A stretch of DNA of 64,000 nt. Source: Lysobacter alkalisoli. Lineage in GTDB: Bacteria; Pseudomonadota; Gammaproteobacteria; Xanthomonadales; Xanthomonadaceae. Every line of letters begins with the position of its first letter. Position 1 is the first letter of the stretch. Positions 29,450-39,900 of this stretch are shown one piece after another. Both the position numbers and the translations under genes were made by a program. The stretch spans positions 1,994,001-2,058,000 of the forward strand of contig NZ_CP041242.1 in NCBI RefSeq assembly GCF_006547045.1, read 5' to 3'. The notes under the pieces were generated by a model. The model had not been told where the DNA came from. It was given only the letters and a program-made list of their open reading frames with translations, and did not search any database.

Positions 29450-30328
29450 GTGCATTCCCTGGCATTCCTGCTGCTGTTCCTCTACGTCTGGCTGTGCCGC
29501 CTTGCCGACGAGTGGCCTGCGCGGCATCGCGTCCATCGCCCGTTCCGGCGCCATCCGACACCCGTTGCCCTCAGTCCGGGCAACGCCCCTCGGGCCGTTG
29601 CCGGCAAGAAGCCCGCATGGGCGACGACCGCCCTGATCCGGCTGGCTGCGCGCACACCCAAGGCGCTCGCCAGTTGCCGCCGCCTGAGCGGTCGATTCAA
29701 TCGCCGCTTCGCCTCGCGTGGCGTCACCGTCAGCCACGATTGGGTCTGGAAGCAGCTGAAACAGCATGCGCCGGCCATCGCCCGGCAACGCCGACGATGG
29801 CGAGCGTGCGGGCCGCGACCACTGCCCGTCAACGACACCTGGGCAGCCGACCTGACCGGTCTCACCGACGCAACCGGAGAGACCCACCTCGTCTTCGGCC
29901 TGCTCGACCACGGCAGTCGCGCCCTGCTCTCGCTGCGGTGCCTCCGGCGGAAAACATCGATTACGATCCTGCGGGCGCTGCTCGATGCCTGTGAACGCCA
30001 CGGCATTCCCCGCGCACTGCGTACCGACAACGAAGCCATGTTCACCAGCGCCCTGTTCCGGTTCGCGCTGCGCTGGCTCGGCATCCGCCATCAGCGTAGC
30101 GCCCCGGGCTGTCCGTGGCAGAACGGGCGCATCGAGCGGTTCTTCGGCACCCTCAAGCGTGAGCTTGAAATACTGGTGCCACCCTCGTTGGGCACGCTAC
30201 CGGCCCGATTGAGTCTGTTCGCCAGCTACTACAACGCCCGCCGCCCACATATGGCACTGAACGACCGCACTCCGGCGCAGGCCTGGCAGGCGGGCGGCGG
30301 GACACGTCATCGGGCCGATTCGGGATAG
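29450..30328 (+). CDS. DDE (rve-type) integrase/transposase, copy 2
   Basis: The 292-residue translation is identical to the copy at 16,782, with the full triad Asp134, Asp193, Glu229. It lies between immunity A and cassette B, on the strand opposite to both. Identity of coding and antisense frames means the two copies separated very recently or are kept equal by gene conversion. It has the features of a live enzyme, with no stop or frameshift. Confidence 0.85.
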   Translation: MHSLAFLLLFLYVWLCRLADEWPARHRVHRPFRRHPTPVALSPGNAPRAVAGKKPAWATTALIRLAARTPKALASCRRLSGRFNRRFASRGVTVSHDWVWKQLKQHAPAIARQRRRWRACGPRPLPVNDTWAADLTGLTDATGETHLVFGLLDHGSRALLSLRCLRRKTSITILRALLDACERHGIPRALRTDNEAMFTSALFRFALRWLGIRHQRSAPGCPWQNGRIERFFGTLKRELEILVPPSLGTLPARLSLFASYYNARRPHMALNDRTPAQAWQAGGGTRHRADSG

Positions 30329-30434
30329 CGCCAGTTCCGGTGGTATCGGCGAGCCCACCGCGCAGTCGAAGCGACAACCCAGAGCACGGACATCGCGGTG
30401 TCTGCGAGGAACCGTGCCCGCACGCTGCCGAACG

Positions 30435-30577
30435 CGCCCGAAAACAGGGCCGCAGGCCCCAACACCCCGCCGTTCGCAACCGAAATCGGCCGCGAACGGC
30501 CATAATTCCGGGCTACGGCCGGCAAAAAATACCGGCCGCAGGGAAGGATCGGGGTCAACCTGACAGCTGACAGGACA
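30435..30577 (-). repeat. Module-end repeat R3 (143 bp)
   Basis: Same sequence as R2, and part of integrase block copy 2. It is directly joined to R4, forming a tandem pair. Confidence 0.9.
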
Positions 30578-30719
30578 CGCCCGAAAACGGGGCCGCAGGC
30601 CCCAACACCCCGCCGTTCGCAACCGAAATCGGCCGCGAACGGCCATAATTCCGGGCGACGGCCGGCAAATATGCCGGCCGCAGGGAAGGATCGGGGTCAA
30701 CCTGACAGCTGACAGGACA
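30578..30719 (-). repeat. Module-end repeat R4 (142 bp), tandem with R3
   Basis: It starts with the same CGCCCGAAAAC as R3 and ends seven bases before the stop of immunity A. A few differences from R3 include GGGCGACGG for GGGCTACGG and AAATATGCC for AAAAAATACC; the latter keeps the stem because the base changes are in the loop. The gap 30,329-30,726 holds only R3, R4 and the tail of the integrase block. Confidence 0.9.
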
Positions 30720-30726
30720 GTGCCGG

Positions 30727-30990
30727 CTACTTCTCCAGGAAGACCTCGACGCTTACTGCGCCGGTCCTGCGATCAACTCGAGCTCGGCTAATCACCTTTG
30801 CGTCCAAAGGCTGCTCGGAAGGTATGTAAATCTCGAACAAGCCCTCGCTCTCAGCTTCGAACTTACCCAGCGTCCAATTGGCCTGATCCTCTTTAGACGG
30901 CTCCGGATATTCACTTAACGCCCGACGCGTAGCCTCCTTGGCGATTGGCTCCATTTCATCCAAGCTCAGCAACTTCTTCTTCACCACCAT
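30727..30990 (-). CDS. Probable immunity protein for Rhs tip A
   Basis: An 87-residue protein whose ATG (30990) lies inside the last codons of rhs A, overlapping by 10 bases, with GGAAG just upstream; a GTG at 30999 is another possible start. It has a helical N-terminus (SLDEMEPIAKEATRRALSEY) and a beta-rich C-terminus (EGLFEIYIPSEQPLDAKVIS, TGAVSVEVFLEK), with no signal peptide. Overlap with the toxin tip makes an immunity role likely: it would neutralise the tip in the cytoplasm. The family is not recognised by name. Confidence 0.7.
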   Translation of the reverse strand: MVVKKKLLSLDEMEPIAKEATRRALSEYPEPSKEDQANWTLGKFEAESEGLFEIYIPSEQPLDAKVISRARVDRRTGAVSVEVFLEK

Positions 30991-33900
30991 GGCTTCCACC
31001 CATTCAAGCTATCGCCGTTCGGCGTGAACATGCCTCGTTGACCCATCGAATTGAAAATGGCGCTCTGATTGCCGCCCATCGCACGGAGAACCGCTTGGTC
31101 ACCAGGTGACGAGCGCAACACGCCAATTTCAAATCCTGGATGCGTGTGCGACGACCAGCGCCAACCTTGACCAGATAGCTGGGACGCCATCTCCGGATTG
31201 ATCGGCACCGAGCCGACATCGCCTCGGAAAATTAGACGCCTACCGCCAGTCGAGAACATGGCGAACTCATCGCCGGTTGCCGCAGTCAATGCGGCCAGGT
31301 CTCTCTGCCCAAATCCCTTATGGGCAATCGTGCTGGAGCCGAATTCCGGCAATTGCTCAAGAACCGCCGCCTGGCGCGAATTAAGCGCGCCAAATCCTCG
31401 GGAGATGGCAGCCGGATTGCCGGTCGCTGCATTCGCGGCAATCGTTAGCTCACTGTTTGCAACACTTCGAGCATACGCGGTCGACACGCCGCGATCCACA
31501 GCACTGACCGAGCCAAGCGTCCGGACACCACTCGCAGCACCGTAGCCAAGCGTTGCCACGGTGCCCAGACCAGTGAAGACCGCCTTGGACCGTAGCGTCG
31601 CCGCCGTGACCGGGTCACCGGCCGCTTCATACTGGTCCGCCAGCTTGAATGGTGCTGCCAGTGCATCCACCGCATTGCCGATTTGCTGACCAACATAGCC
31701 GCGACCTGCGCGGGTATAGGCCGTATCAACGCCCAGCATGTAGGCGCCATTCGCCGTCCACGCGGCGCTGAACATCAGCCCCTTTCCGACCAGGTCGACC
31801 ACCCCCGCAGTGGTAGCACCCAGCCGGTCATAGGACGAACGGGTATAGCCATTGTTCATGCCAACTTCGTACAAGCCGCTTCCCACAAAGTCACTGCCCA
31901 GCCGGCCGAGTGCCACGGCTGCCCCTATAGTCAGATCGTAAGCTCCCTCAATGACCCCGACGACTCCACCTCCGGTACGCTTCAGCCACGTTGGGGCTCC
32001 ATGCTTGGCCTCCCACGCCGCATCAGCCTCGGCCACACTCATGTAACGGCCCGGCCCGCTGGTCCGGTTCAGGCTGCCCGCCGGGTAACTGTCCGCCACC
32101 CACCTGTTGTAGTCCGGGGCCAAGCGCTGGTGGCTGTCGCTCCAGTAGCGCACCAGGTCGGCCCGATTGCCGGTGGTCGGTGGGCCGGGCTGGTGATAGC
32201 GCTGCGCCCAGTCCCACATCGACATGTACCAGCGGTTCTGTCCTTCGTCCGCCGTGACCACCAGCGTGTCAAGCGTAGGCACATTCGGATCGTAGATCGG
32301 TCCGATCGCGTTGCTGCGGCGACGGTCGGCTGAGGCGGCCGATCCTGCTGTCGGAGACGGGCCGCTGCCCACCGGATCGGGGCCGAAGTCGCCGCTAGCA
32401 TACGTTGTGGACACACCACCATTGACGCCACCCTGAGCCGTTGCGGCACCTCCTTGCCAGCGCTGCATTCTCCTGACCGCCGCATTCCCCAACGCATTGC
32501 CAAATGCATCGGCCGCAATGTTGCGGTAGTTGATGTCATCGCCGAACCCGAACGCCCGCCGCGTGTGCAAGCCCACCGTGCCGCCGATCAGGCCGTTGCC
32601 CATGTCCTTCCAGAATGAGCCGCTGCCACCGACGTCCGGGGTTGGGTTCAGTCCCATCGCATCACCCAGCTTGGTGCTGATCGCCGCACTGACCGCGCTG
32701 GCCGCCACGCTGCGCCAGCTGAAGCTGGCCTCCATCCCCAGCGCCCGACTGGCCGCGTAGCTGGTGACATTGCCGGTGACCGCAGTGGCCGCCGCCCGCG
32801 CCCAGGTGGCGTCGTTGAGCGTCTTGCCCAACGTGCCCAGCTGGCCGCCCTGGATCGCCGCGCCCAGGCCGGCCGTGGCCATGGCACTGGCGCCGGCCAC
32901 GAAGGCGTTCCGCCAGTTGAAGCTGGTTACGCCCATGGCGCTGCCCACCGCCTGGCCGGCGACGCTGCCGGCAAAGGCGCCGACACCCGCGGACATGACC
33001 GCCGTGCCCGTCGTCATGACACCGCCACCGCCTGCGAACGCACTCACGCCCGCACTCCAGACCGATGTGCTGGCCGCTGTGCCACCGGCCGCGGCCGTGC
33101 TTCCGGCTGCCGCACCTCCGGCCGCCGCTCCACCACCTGTGCCGGCGCCCGCGCCCGCGGCCGCACCTGAAGCCGCGCCGGCGGTGTAGATGCTCACCAC
33201 GATGATCACCACCACCATGATGACCATCGCCAACGTGCCGCAGTTGTTCTTCGGCGGCGGCGTGATGTACGGCAAGCCCGGCGCGGTGTTGCCGATCGCC
33301 TCGCTGGGGTTGTACGGCTTGAACGTGTTCGCGTCGTTGCTGCTGACCCGGGTGCTGGGGGCGTTCAGCTGGGTGCCCGCGGTCAGCGGGGTGTCCGGGT
33401 CGCCCAGGCCGTTGGCGTCGGCCAGCACGTACCACAGCTGCGGGGTGCCGTAGACGCGCTGCGCCAGGCCGCGCAACGTCTCCCCCGCCAGCACTGTCAC
33501 CTTGCCGCCGCCGGCCTCGTAACGGCCGCTGCCGCCCAGGTCCTGCAGCTGCGTCTGATCGCCGCGGCTGCCGTAGCGGGTGCGGATCTGACCGCCCTCC
33601 TTCAGCTCCGCATGCTGCTGGCCACCGGCATGCACGAACAGGTAGTTCGGCTTCGGGTTGTTCGGCTGGTTCGGGTCGTCCTGGCGGAACACCCCGTCCT
33701 CGATCCGACCCTCGCGCCGCCGTTGCACCTGGCCGTCGCCGGTGTACGCGTAGTAGCGCATCCGGTCGTCGACGTTGTCGTAGTTGGTCTTCTCGCGCTG
33801 GCTCAGCAGCCGGCCCATGCCGTCGTAGCTGAGCGTGTTGGTCGTGGTCTTGTAGTCGGGGTTGCTGCTGCTGCCGGTGACCGTGCGCTCCTGGTAGCTG

Positions 33901-36900
33901 CCCCAGCCCTGCCAGGTGCTGGTGTAGGTGTGCGTCGCCCAGCCGATGTCATGGCCCCGGTAGCGGTAGCTCTGCAGCCGCCCCAGCACGTCGTAGCCGC
34001 TGCTGCCGTCGGCCTTGGTGTACAGCACCTCGCTGCGCAGATCCAGCACCCCCAGGTCGGTACGCTGGTTGCCCGACGGGCCCTCCAGCGGCGTGCCGAA
34101 CGCCTGCCACCAGTCGCCGTCCGGGCGGCCCCGGGTCGTCTGGCTCACCAACCGCCCGTCGCCATCGAAGCTGAACTGCTCCGCGCCACTGAGCCAGCCG
34201 CCGATCTGCAGGTCCCAGTAGATCTCCTCGGCGCCCTCCCGGTAGCTCACCCGCCGGGTCGCGTCGCTGGCGAAGTAGCCGCGCGTCTCCACCAGCCGGC
34301 CCGCCACGTCGTAGGTGTACGCCTTCGATACGCCCCGGCCGCTGCCGCCCAGCTGCTCGCGGTGGAACTCCAGCACCTTCTGCCCGCGCAGGTCGTACGC
34401 GCTGCGGTACACGTAGCCGACGCCGTCGTGGTAGCGGAACCGCGAGACCTCACGGCCGGCGGCGTCGTAGTGCAGCTCGTACGACTCCAGCGACCCCGGG
34501 TCGTTCACCGCCGGCGTCTTGACCACGATCCGGCCGTTGACCAGCGCGCCGTTGTGGATCCGGATCCGGTTCTCCGCGTCGTAGCTGAACCACTGCTCCA
34601 CCGTCTGGTACGGCGTGGATCCGCTCAGCGGCGCCTGCATCGGCTCCATCGCCGGTGCCGACAGCTCATCCTCGCCCTCCGGTGCCAGCGCCGCCCCCAT
34701 CTGGAACGACTGCACCGACTGCGTCGACCACGGATCCACGTCGTCCCGCCACACCGTCAGCTTGAACTCGTCGTACACGCTCAGACCCGACGGGTCCTTC
34801 GCCGTCACCCGCACCGTGTACACCTGCTCCCCGGTGCTCCACGGCTGGCCGTGCAGACGACGCCCGTCGATCTGCAACCATGACGGCTGACCGCTCAGGG
34901 TGTAGGTCAGCGGGTTGTTGTCCGGGTCGGTAAAGGTATCGGCCGGGAAGGTGTAGTCGAAGTACATGCTCGTCGTCGCGAACTGGTCCGGCAGCGGCCG
35001 GTTCACCACCGGCGGCCGGTTCGGCGGCGGCGCCGACACCACGCTGATGGTGAACGTCTTCGGCGTCACCCCGCCGCGTTTGTCGTCGGCGGTGATCTTG
35101 ACGTTGCTGTAGGTACCGGTCGTGGTCGGCGTGCCGCTGATCACCCGCGTGGTGACGTTGAACGACAGCCCCGGCGGCAGCCCCGTCGCCGTGTACGTCA
35201 ACGGGTCGTTATTGGCGTCGGTGAATGCCGGCACCGTGTAGCTGAAGGGCTGCCCCTTGGTCGCGGTCTGGTTCGGGATCGTCGGCGCCGACGGCGCGGT
35301 GTTGGCCTGCACCGTCAGGGTGAAGCTCTTGATGGTCTTCCCACCGTTGCCGTCATCGGCGGTGATCTTGACCGTGAACGTCCCCGACGCGGTCGGCGTG
35401 CCGCTGATCCTGCGGCTGGTCCCACCGGGGTGTGACAGCCCCGCCGGCAGGCCGGTCACGGTATAGGTCAGGGTGTCGCCGTTGGCATCGGTAAAGGCCG
35501 GGAAGTCATAGCTCCACGCCAGCCCCGACTTGATGCTCTTGTTGGGCAGGCTCGGGGCCACCGGCGCCGCGTTGACGGCGAGAGTGAACGCGCCCTGCGC
35601 CGACGCGTTGCTCGGATCCTTGGCCACGATCCGCAGGCTGTAGCCGTACGCCACCCCATCCGGCATCGGGTACGGATAGTCATCCGCCGTCTGCCGCCAC
35701 GACAGCGTGCCGGCCGTCCCGCTGATGGTCCCGTTGGAGGCGATGCTCAGGCCCACCCGGGAGGCGTTGACCCACTGCGCCGGCACCAGCCGCAGCTCCG
35801 GTTCGCCGTTCACGTACCGGTAGTGCTCGTAGTACTCCGGGACCAGCACCTGCAGGCTGTACGACAGCGGGTCGCTGTTGGGGTCGGTGAAGGCCCCCGA
35901 CGGCAGCGCCCAGGACACCGATTGCCCGATCTGGGCGGTGCGGTTGGGCAGGCTGCCGGCCGTGTATTTGGGTGGATCGTTGACCACGCTGATCGTGAAG
36001 GTGGTGCTGCGCGTGGCCCCGTGCTCGTCCTGCACCGTCACCGTCACCACCCGGCTGCCCAGCGCGGTCGCCTTGCCGCTGAACTTGCGCGTGTCCTGGT
36101 CGAAGGTGATCCCCGTCGGCATCCCCGATGCCAAGTACGTCAGGCGGTCGCCGTTGGCGTCGGTGAAGGTGTTGGCCGGCACCGTGAACGACCAGTTCAC
36201 GTTGCGGCTGACGTCCCTGTTTGCGATCGGATTGGACACCACCGGCGCCACGTTCGGGGTGCTGACCACGAACGACCTGTTGGCCGTGGCCGTGCCGTCG
36301 CTGGCCGTCACGGTGACCGTCCAGCTGCCCACCGGGCCTGGCGTGCCGCTGAGCTTGCGGGTGGCTTTGTTAAAACTCATCCATGAGGGAAGCGCAGCCT
36401 CATTGACCTGGTACGTCAATTCATCGCCGTTGGGATCGGTGAAGGCCGGAATCGTATAGCTCCACGACGTGCCCGCGGCCGCCGTCTGGTTCGGGATCGT
36501 GGGCGCCACCGGCGCCTTGTTGGACACCCGCAGGGTGAAGGTCGCCTCGACACTGCCCCCGCGACCGTCGCTGGCCTTGACCTTGACGGTGTAATCGCCC
36601 AGCGCCACGCCCGTGCTGCCGGTGATCTTTCCACTGCCGCTCAACGACAGCCCGCTGGGCAGGCCGCTGACCACGCTGTAGGTCAACGTGTCCTTGTTCA
36701 CGTCGTTGAAATACGGCGCCAGGTCCAGGTTGGCCGCGATGTTGCGGCTGACCGTCTGCACCGGGATGGTGGCGACCGTCGGCGGCGTATTGGTCACGTT
36801 GAACGTGAAGGTGCCCGTGGCCGGCAGGCCCTGCGGATCGGAGGCGATGATCCGGGCACTGAAGCTGGTCTGGATGAGATTGGAAGGCGTGCCGCTGATC

Positions 36901-39900
36901 CGGCCCGTGCTGGAATTGATGCTCAGGCCGATGCTCGACAGGCTGACCCAGTTGCCTCCGACCAGGACCTGCGCGGCATAGGTCAGATCATCGCCATTGG
37001 GCTCGGTGAACGCGCCCGCCGGCAGGGCGAAATCGACCGCCGTGCCATGCTTGATGGTGCGGTTGGGCAGGCTGCCGTCGTTGTAGACGGGGGGCGCATT
37101 GACGAAGGTGTTCAGGTGCAGGGTGATGTCGCCGTCGGTGCCGACACCCGCCGCCCCGATGTTGTACTCGTCCGCCGCACTGACACGGTCGCGCGAGTCC
37201 ACGCCCTTGATGCGGATGACGATCTTGCCGGGCGAAAGCTCCGACGGCACGGTCCCGCTGAAGGTGCGGTTGCCATCGAAATGGAGCCAGGCCGGAAGCG
37301 GAAGATAGTTCACCGAGTCGGGGATCGGAACATCGTCGTCGTCCCTGCTGATCATCTCCACCAGCGATGGCTGCAGGTGGACCTGGTCCTCATCCGGATC
37401 GGTGAACAGGTTGGCCGGCACGGTGAAACTGAAGCTGCGCCCGATGTCCAGGGAACGGTCCGCCAGGTTCACGCTCGTGTTGCGTACGGGCGGGTTGTCG
37501 GTGCCGATGCTGATCGAGACGTTGGCGGTCGCGCCCAGGCCCTCGGCGTCGCTGCCGCGGAGCTGGAAGCTCAGATTGCCGGCTTGCGCATTGCTGGTCG
37601 GCCGGCCATGCAGACGGATCGTGCCTGCGTCCTGGTCGACGCTGATGTTCAACCACTGCGGCAGCGTCGAGCCCGTCGGCCAGATCGGTTCGATGAAGAC
37701 CTGGTCGCCTTCCGGGTCGTTGAACAACGTGCCGACCGGAACGGTGACATCGTAGTGGTCGTTGACGCGAGTCGGCGGGGCGGTCCAGTTCGTCGCCACC
37801 GGCGCCCGGTTCTGACGCACGGTGACCGACAGCGTGATCGTGGCCGACAACCCGTCCGGATCGGTGGCCGTGAAGGTGATCGTGTAGGCCGTGCCGTTGG
37901 CCACGGTAACCGGGACGTGCCCGGCCAGCTTCATCTGCGGTGTGGCCTGGTCGTCCAGGTACTGGAACGACAGCCAGGCCGGCTGCCCGCTGGCGGTCAC
38001 CTGCAGGCGATCGCCATCGTTGTCCTTGAATATCTGGGACAGGTTGCGCGTCCAATCGAAGTCACGGCCGCGGATCGCTTCCTGGGCAATCAGCGACGAG
38101 ACGACCTTCTGCGGCGCGGCATTGGGGGCCGTGGTGACCTGGAAGGTCTTTTCGACATAGGCCCCCTTCTCATCGGTGGCCCGCAACTTGAAGGAGAACG
38201 TGTCCGATGTCGTCGGCGTGCCCGTCAGGCGCACCACGGACGGATTGCCTGCATCGACCTGCAGCCAGGCCGGCAGGGCTGCGGCGTTGACGATGCTCAG
38301 GGTCAGGCGATCGCCGACGTCCAGATCGCGGAAGTAGTCCGTGACGACCAGTTCCTGGCTCCACATCTGGCCTGTCTTGGCGCGCAATTGCGCCGTGCCG
38401 GATTCCACCAGGACCGGTGCCGTGTTGGTCCGCACCTTGACCTTGAAAGTCGTGGACGCCGTATTGGCGGCATTGGCCGTCTCATGCGCGGTGAGTTTGA
38501 CCGTGATGTCCTGGTCGGACGCACCCGAAGGCGGGTCGGCGATGAACACGATCTCACCGGTGGTGCTGTCGTGCAGGGCCCGCAGCCAGGTCGGCAGGGC
38601 GCTGCCATTGGCCTGCGACACCAGCAGCGTCAGGGGGTCCTGCTGGGCGTCCCGGAACACGTCGCTGAACAGGATCCGGAACTCGGACTTGACCCCCTTG
38701 CGGACCACCCGGTCCTCGGGCGTGGAGATGCTGACCGGCGCGGTGTTCTCGACCGGCACGGCCGCCACGTCCGGGCCGAAACCGGAGCGGGCCACCACGC
38801 GGCGGCGGTTACCGACCGCGTCGTATTCGTAGACCATGTCGAAGACCCGCTTGGCGCTGCCGGCCGACAGGTCGTCCTGGGTGACGCGCTCGACCCGGTT
38901 GTGGCTGTCGTAGAGGGTGCGGGTGATGGTGCGGGTCTGTTGCCCACTACCATCCGTGAAGATGACGTCCTCCACGGTGCGATTGCCGGCGGCGTCGTAT
39001 TCGTAGCGGAATTTGTTGCCATTGCCCTCAACGACTTCCTTGATCCGGCCGTTGGCGTAGTAGCTGATGGACTTGCTGGCCGCCGCGGGCATGGCGAGAC
39101 CGGAACCGCCCGCCGATGACTCCGCGGTCAGTTGCCCGGTCAATGCGTTGTAGGTGTAGTCGTAGTCGCGTCCGCTCAGGTTGTTGTGGTCGACGACGCG
39201 GCCGTGGATGTCGTAGTCCCAGGTCAGTTCGTTGACGCGGACGGTCTCACCGTCGCGATCGGTGAGCGTGGACGAGCCGGAAAACGCATTGCTCTCCCGG
39301 ATCTTGTTGCCGGCCACGTCGTGGGCAAAGTCGAGCACCACGCCCATCGTTGTCTGGCTGCGCAGCAACAGGCTGCGGCTGTCGTAGTCGTACCGGGCAA
39401 TGTAGCCCAGCGCATCCTCGACCCTCAGGCGATCGCCGTTCTGGTTCAAGGTGTACTGCTGGAGCAGTGTCTTGCCCCTCACCGCTCCGCTGGCATCGGG
39501 CAGGTAGTCGCCGATCGCGACGACCCGGTTCAGGCGATCGTATTCCTTGAACGTCAGGTACCCCATGGGGTCCTGGGCCATGCGCTGGTTGCCGAGGACG
39601 TCGTAGGCATGGCGGGTGGCATTGCCAAGCGCGTCCGTCGACTTCACCAGTTGGCCAGCGTTGTCGTACTCATTGGTACGGACGTTTCCATTGGCATCCC
39701 GCGTCGCCACCAGGCGCCCCAGGGCGTCGTAGTACCACTGGTTGACCGGATGCACCCAGGTGGACGCGCCGGACTCGGAGACGACCTTCACCAGCGGGCG
39801 CTCATCGCGCACGATCTGGTTGTAGTCGTTGTACTGGTAACGGGTCTGGTAACCGCGACCGTCGATGATCTCGATGGCGTTGCCCCAGCGATCCAGTCGC

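Larger units (their letters stand above)
29293..30577 (+). mobile_element. 1,285-bp integrase-bearing block, copy 2
   Basis: It matches 16,625-17,909 base for base as far as I can see, including the junction with the Rhs core. Together with the following core the shared unit is 2,529 bp (28,049-30,577 against 15,381-17,909), pointing to duplication of the unit as a whole. Confidence 0.7.

Noticed and set aside
30197-30700. ORFs on the minus strand across repeats R3/R4 (such as 167 codons at 30,197-30,700 and 83 codons at 30,307-30,558)
   Set aside because: They consist of the repeated hairpin DNA and antisense of the integrase tail; reading frames change with one-base differences between repeat copies.
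15381-34484. CRISPR-like or tandem repeat array in the Rhs region
   Set aside because: The repeats are coding YD motifs of variable length and four kilobase-scale paralogous copies; there are no short direct repeats with equal spacers and no cas genes.
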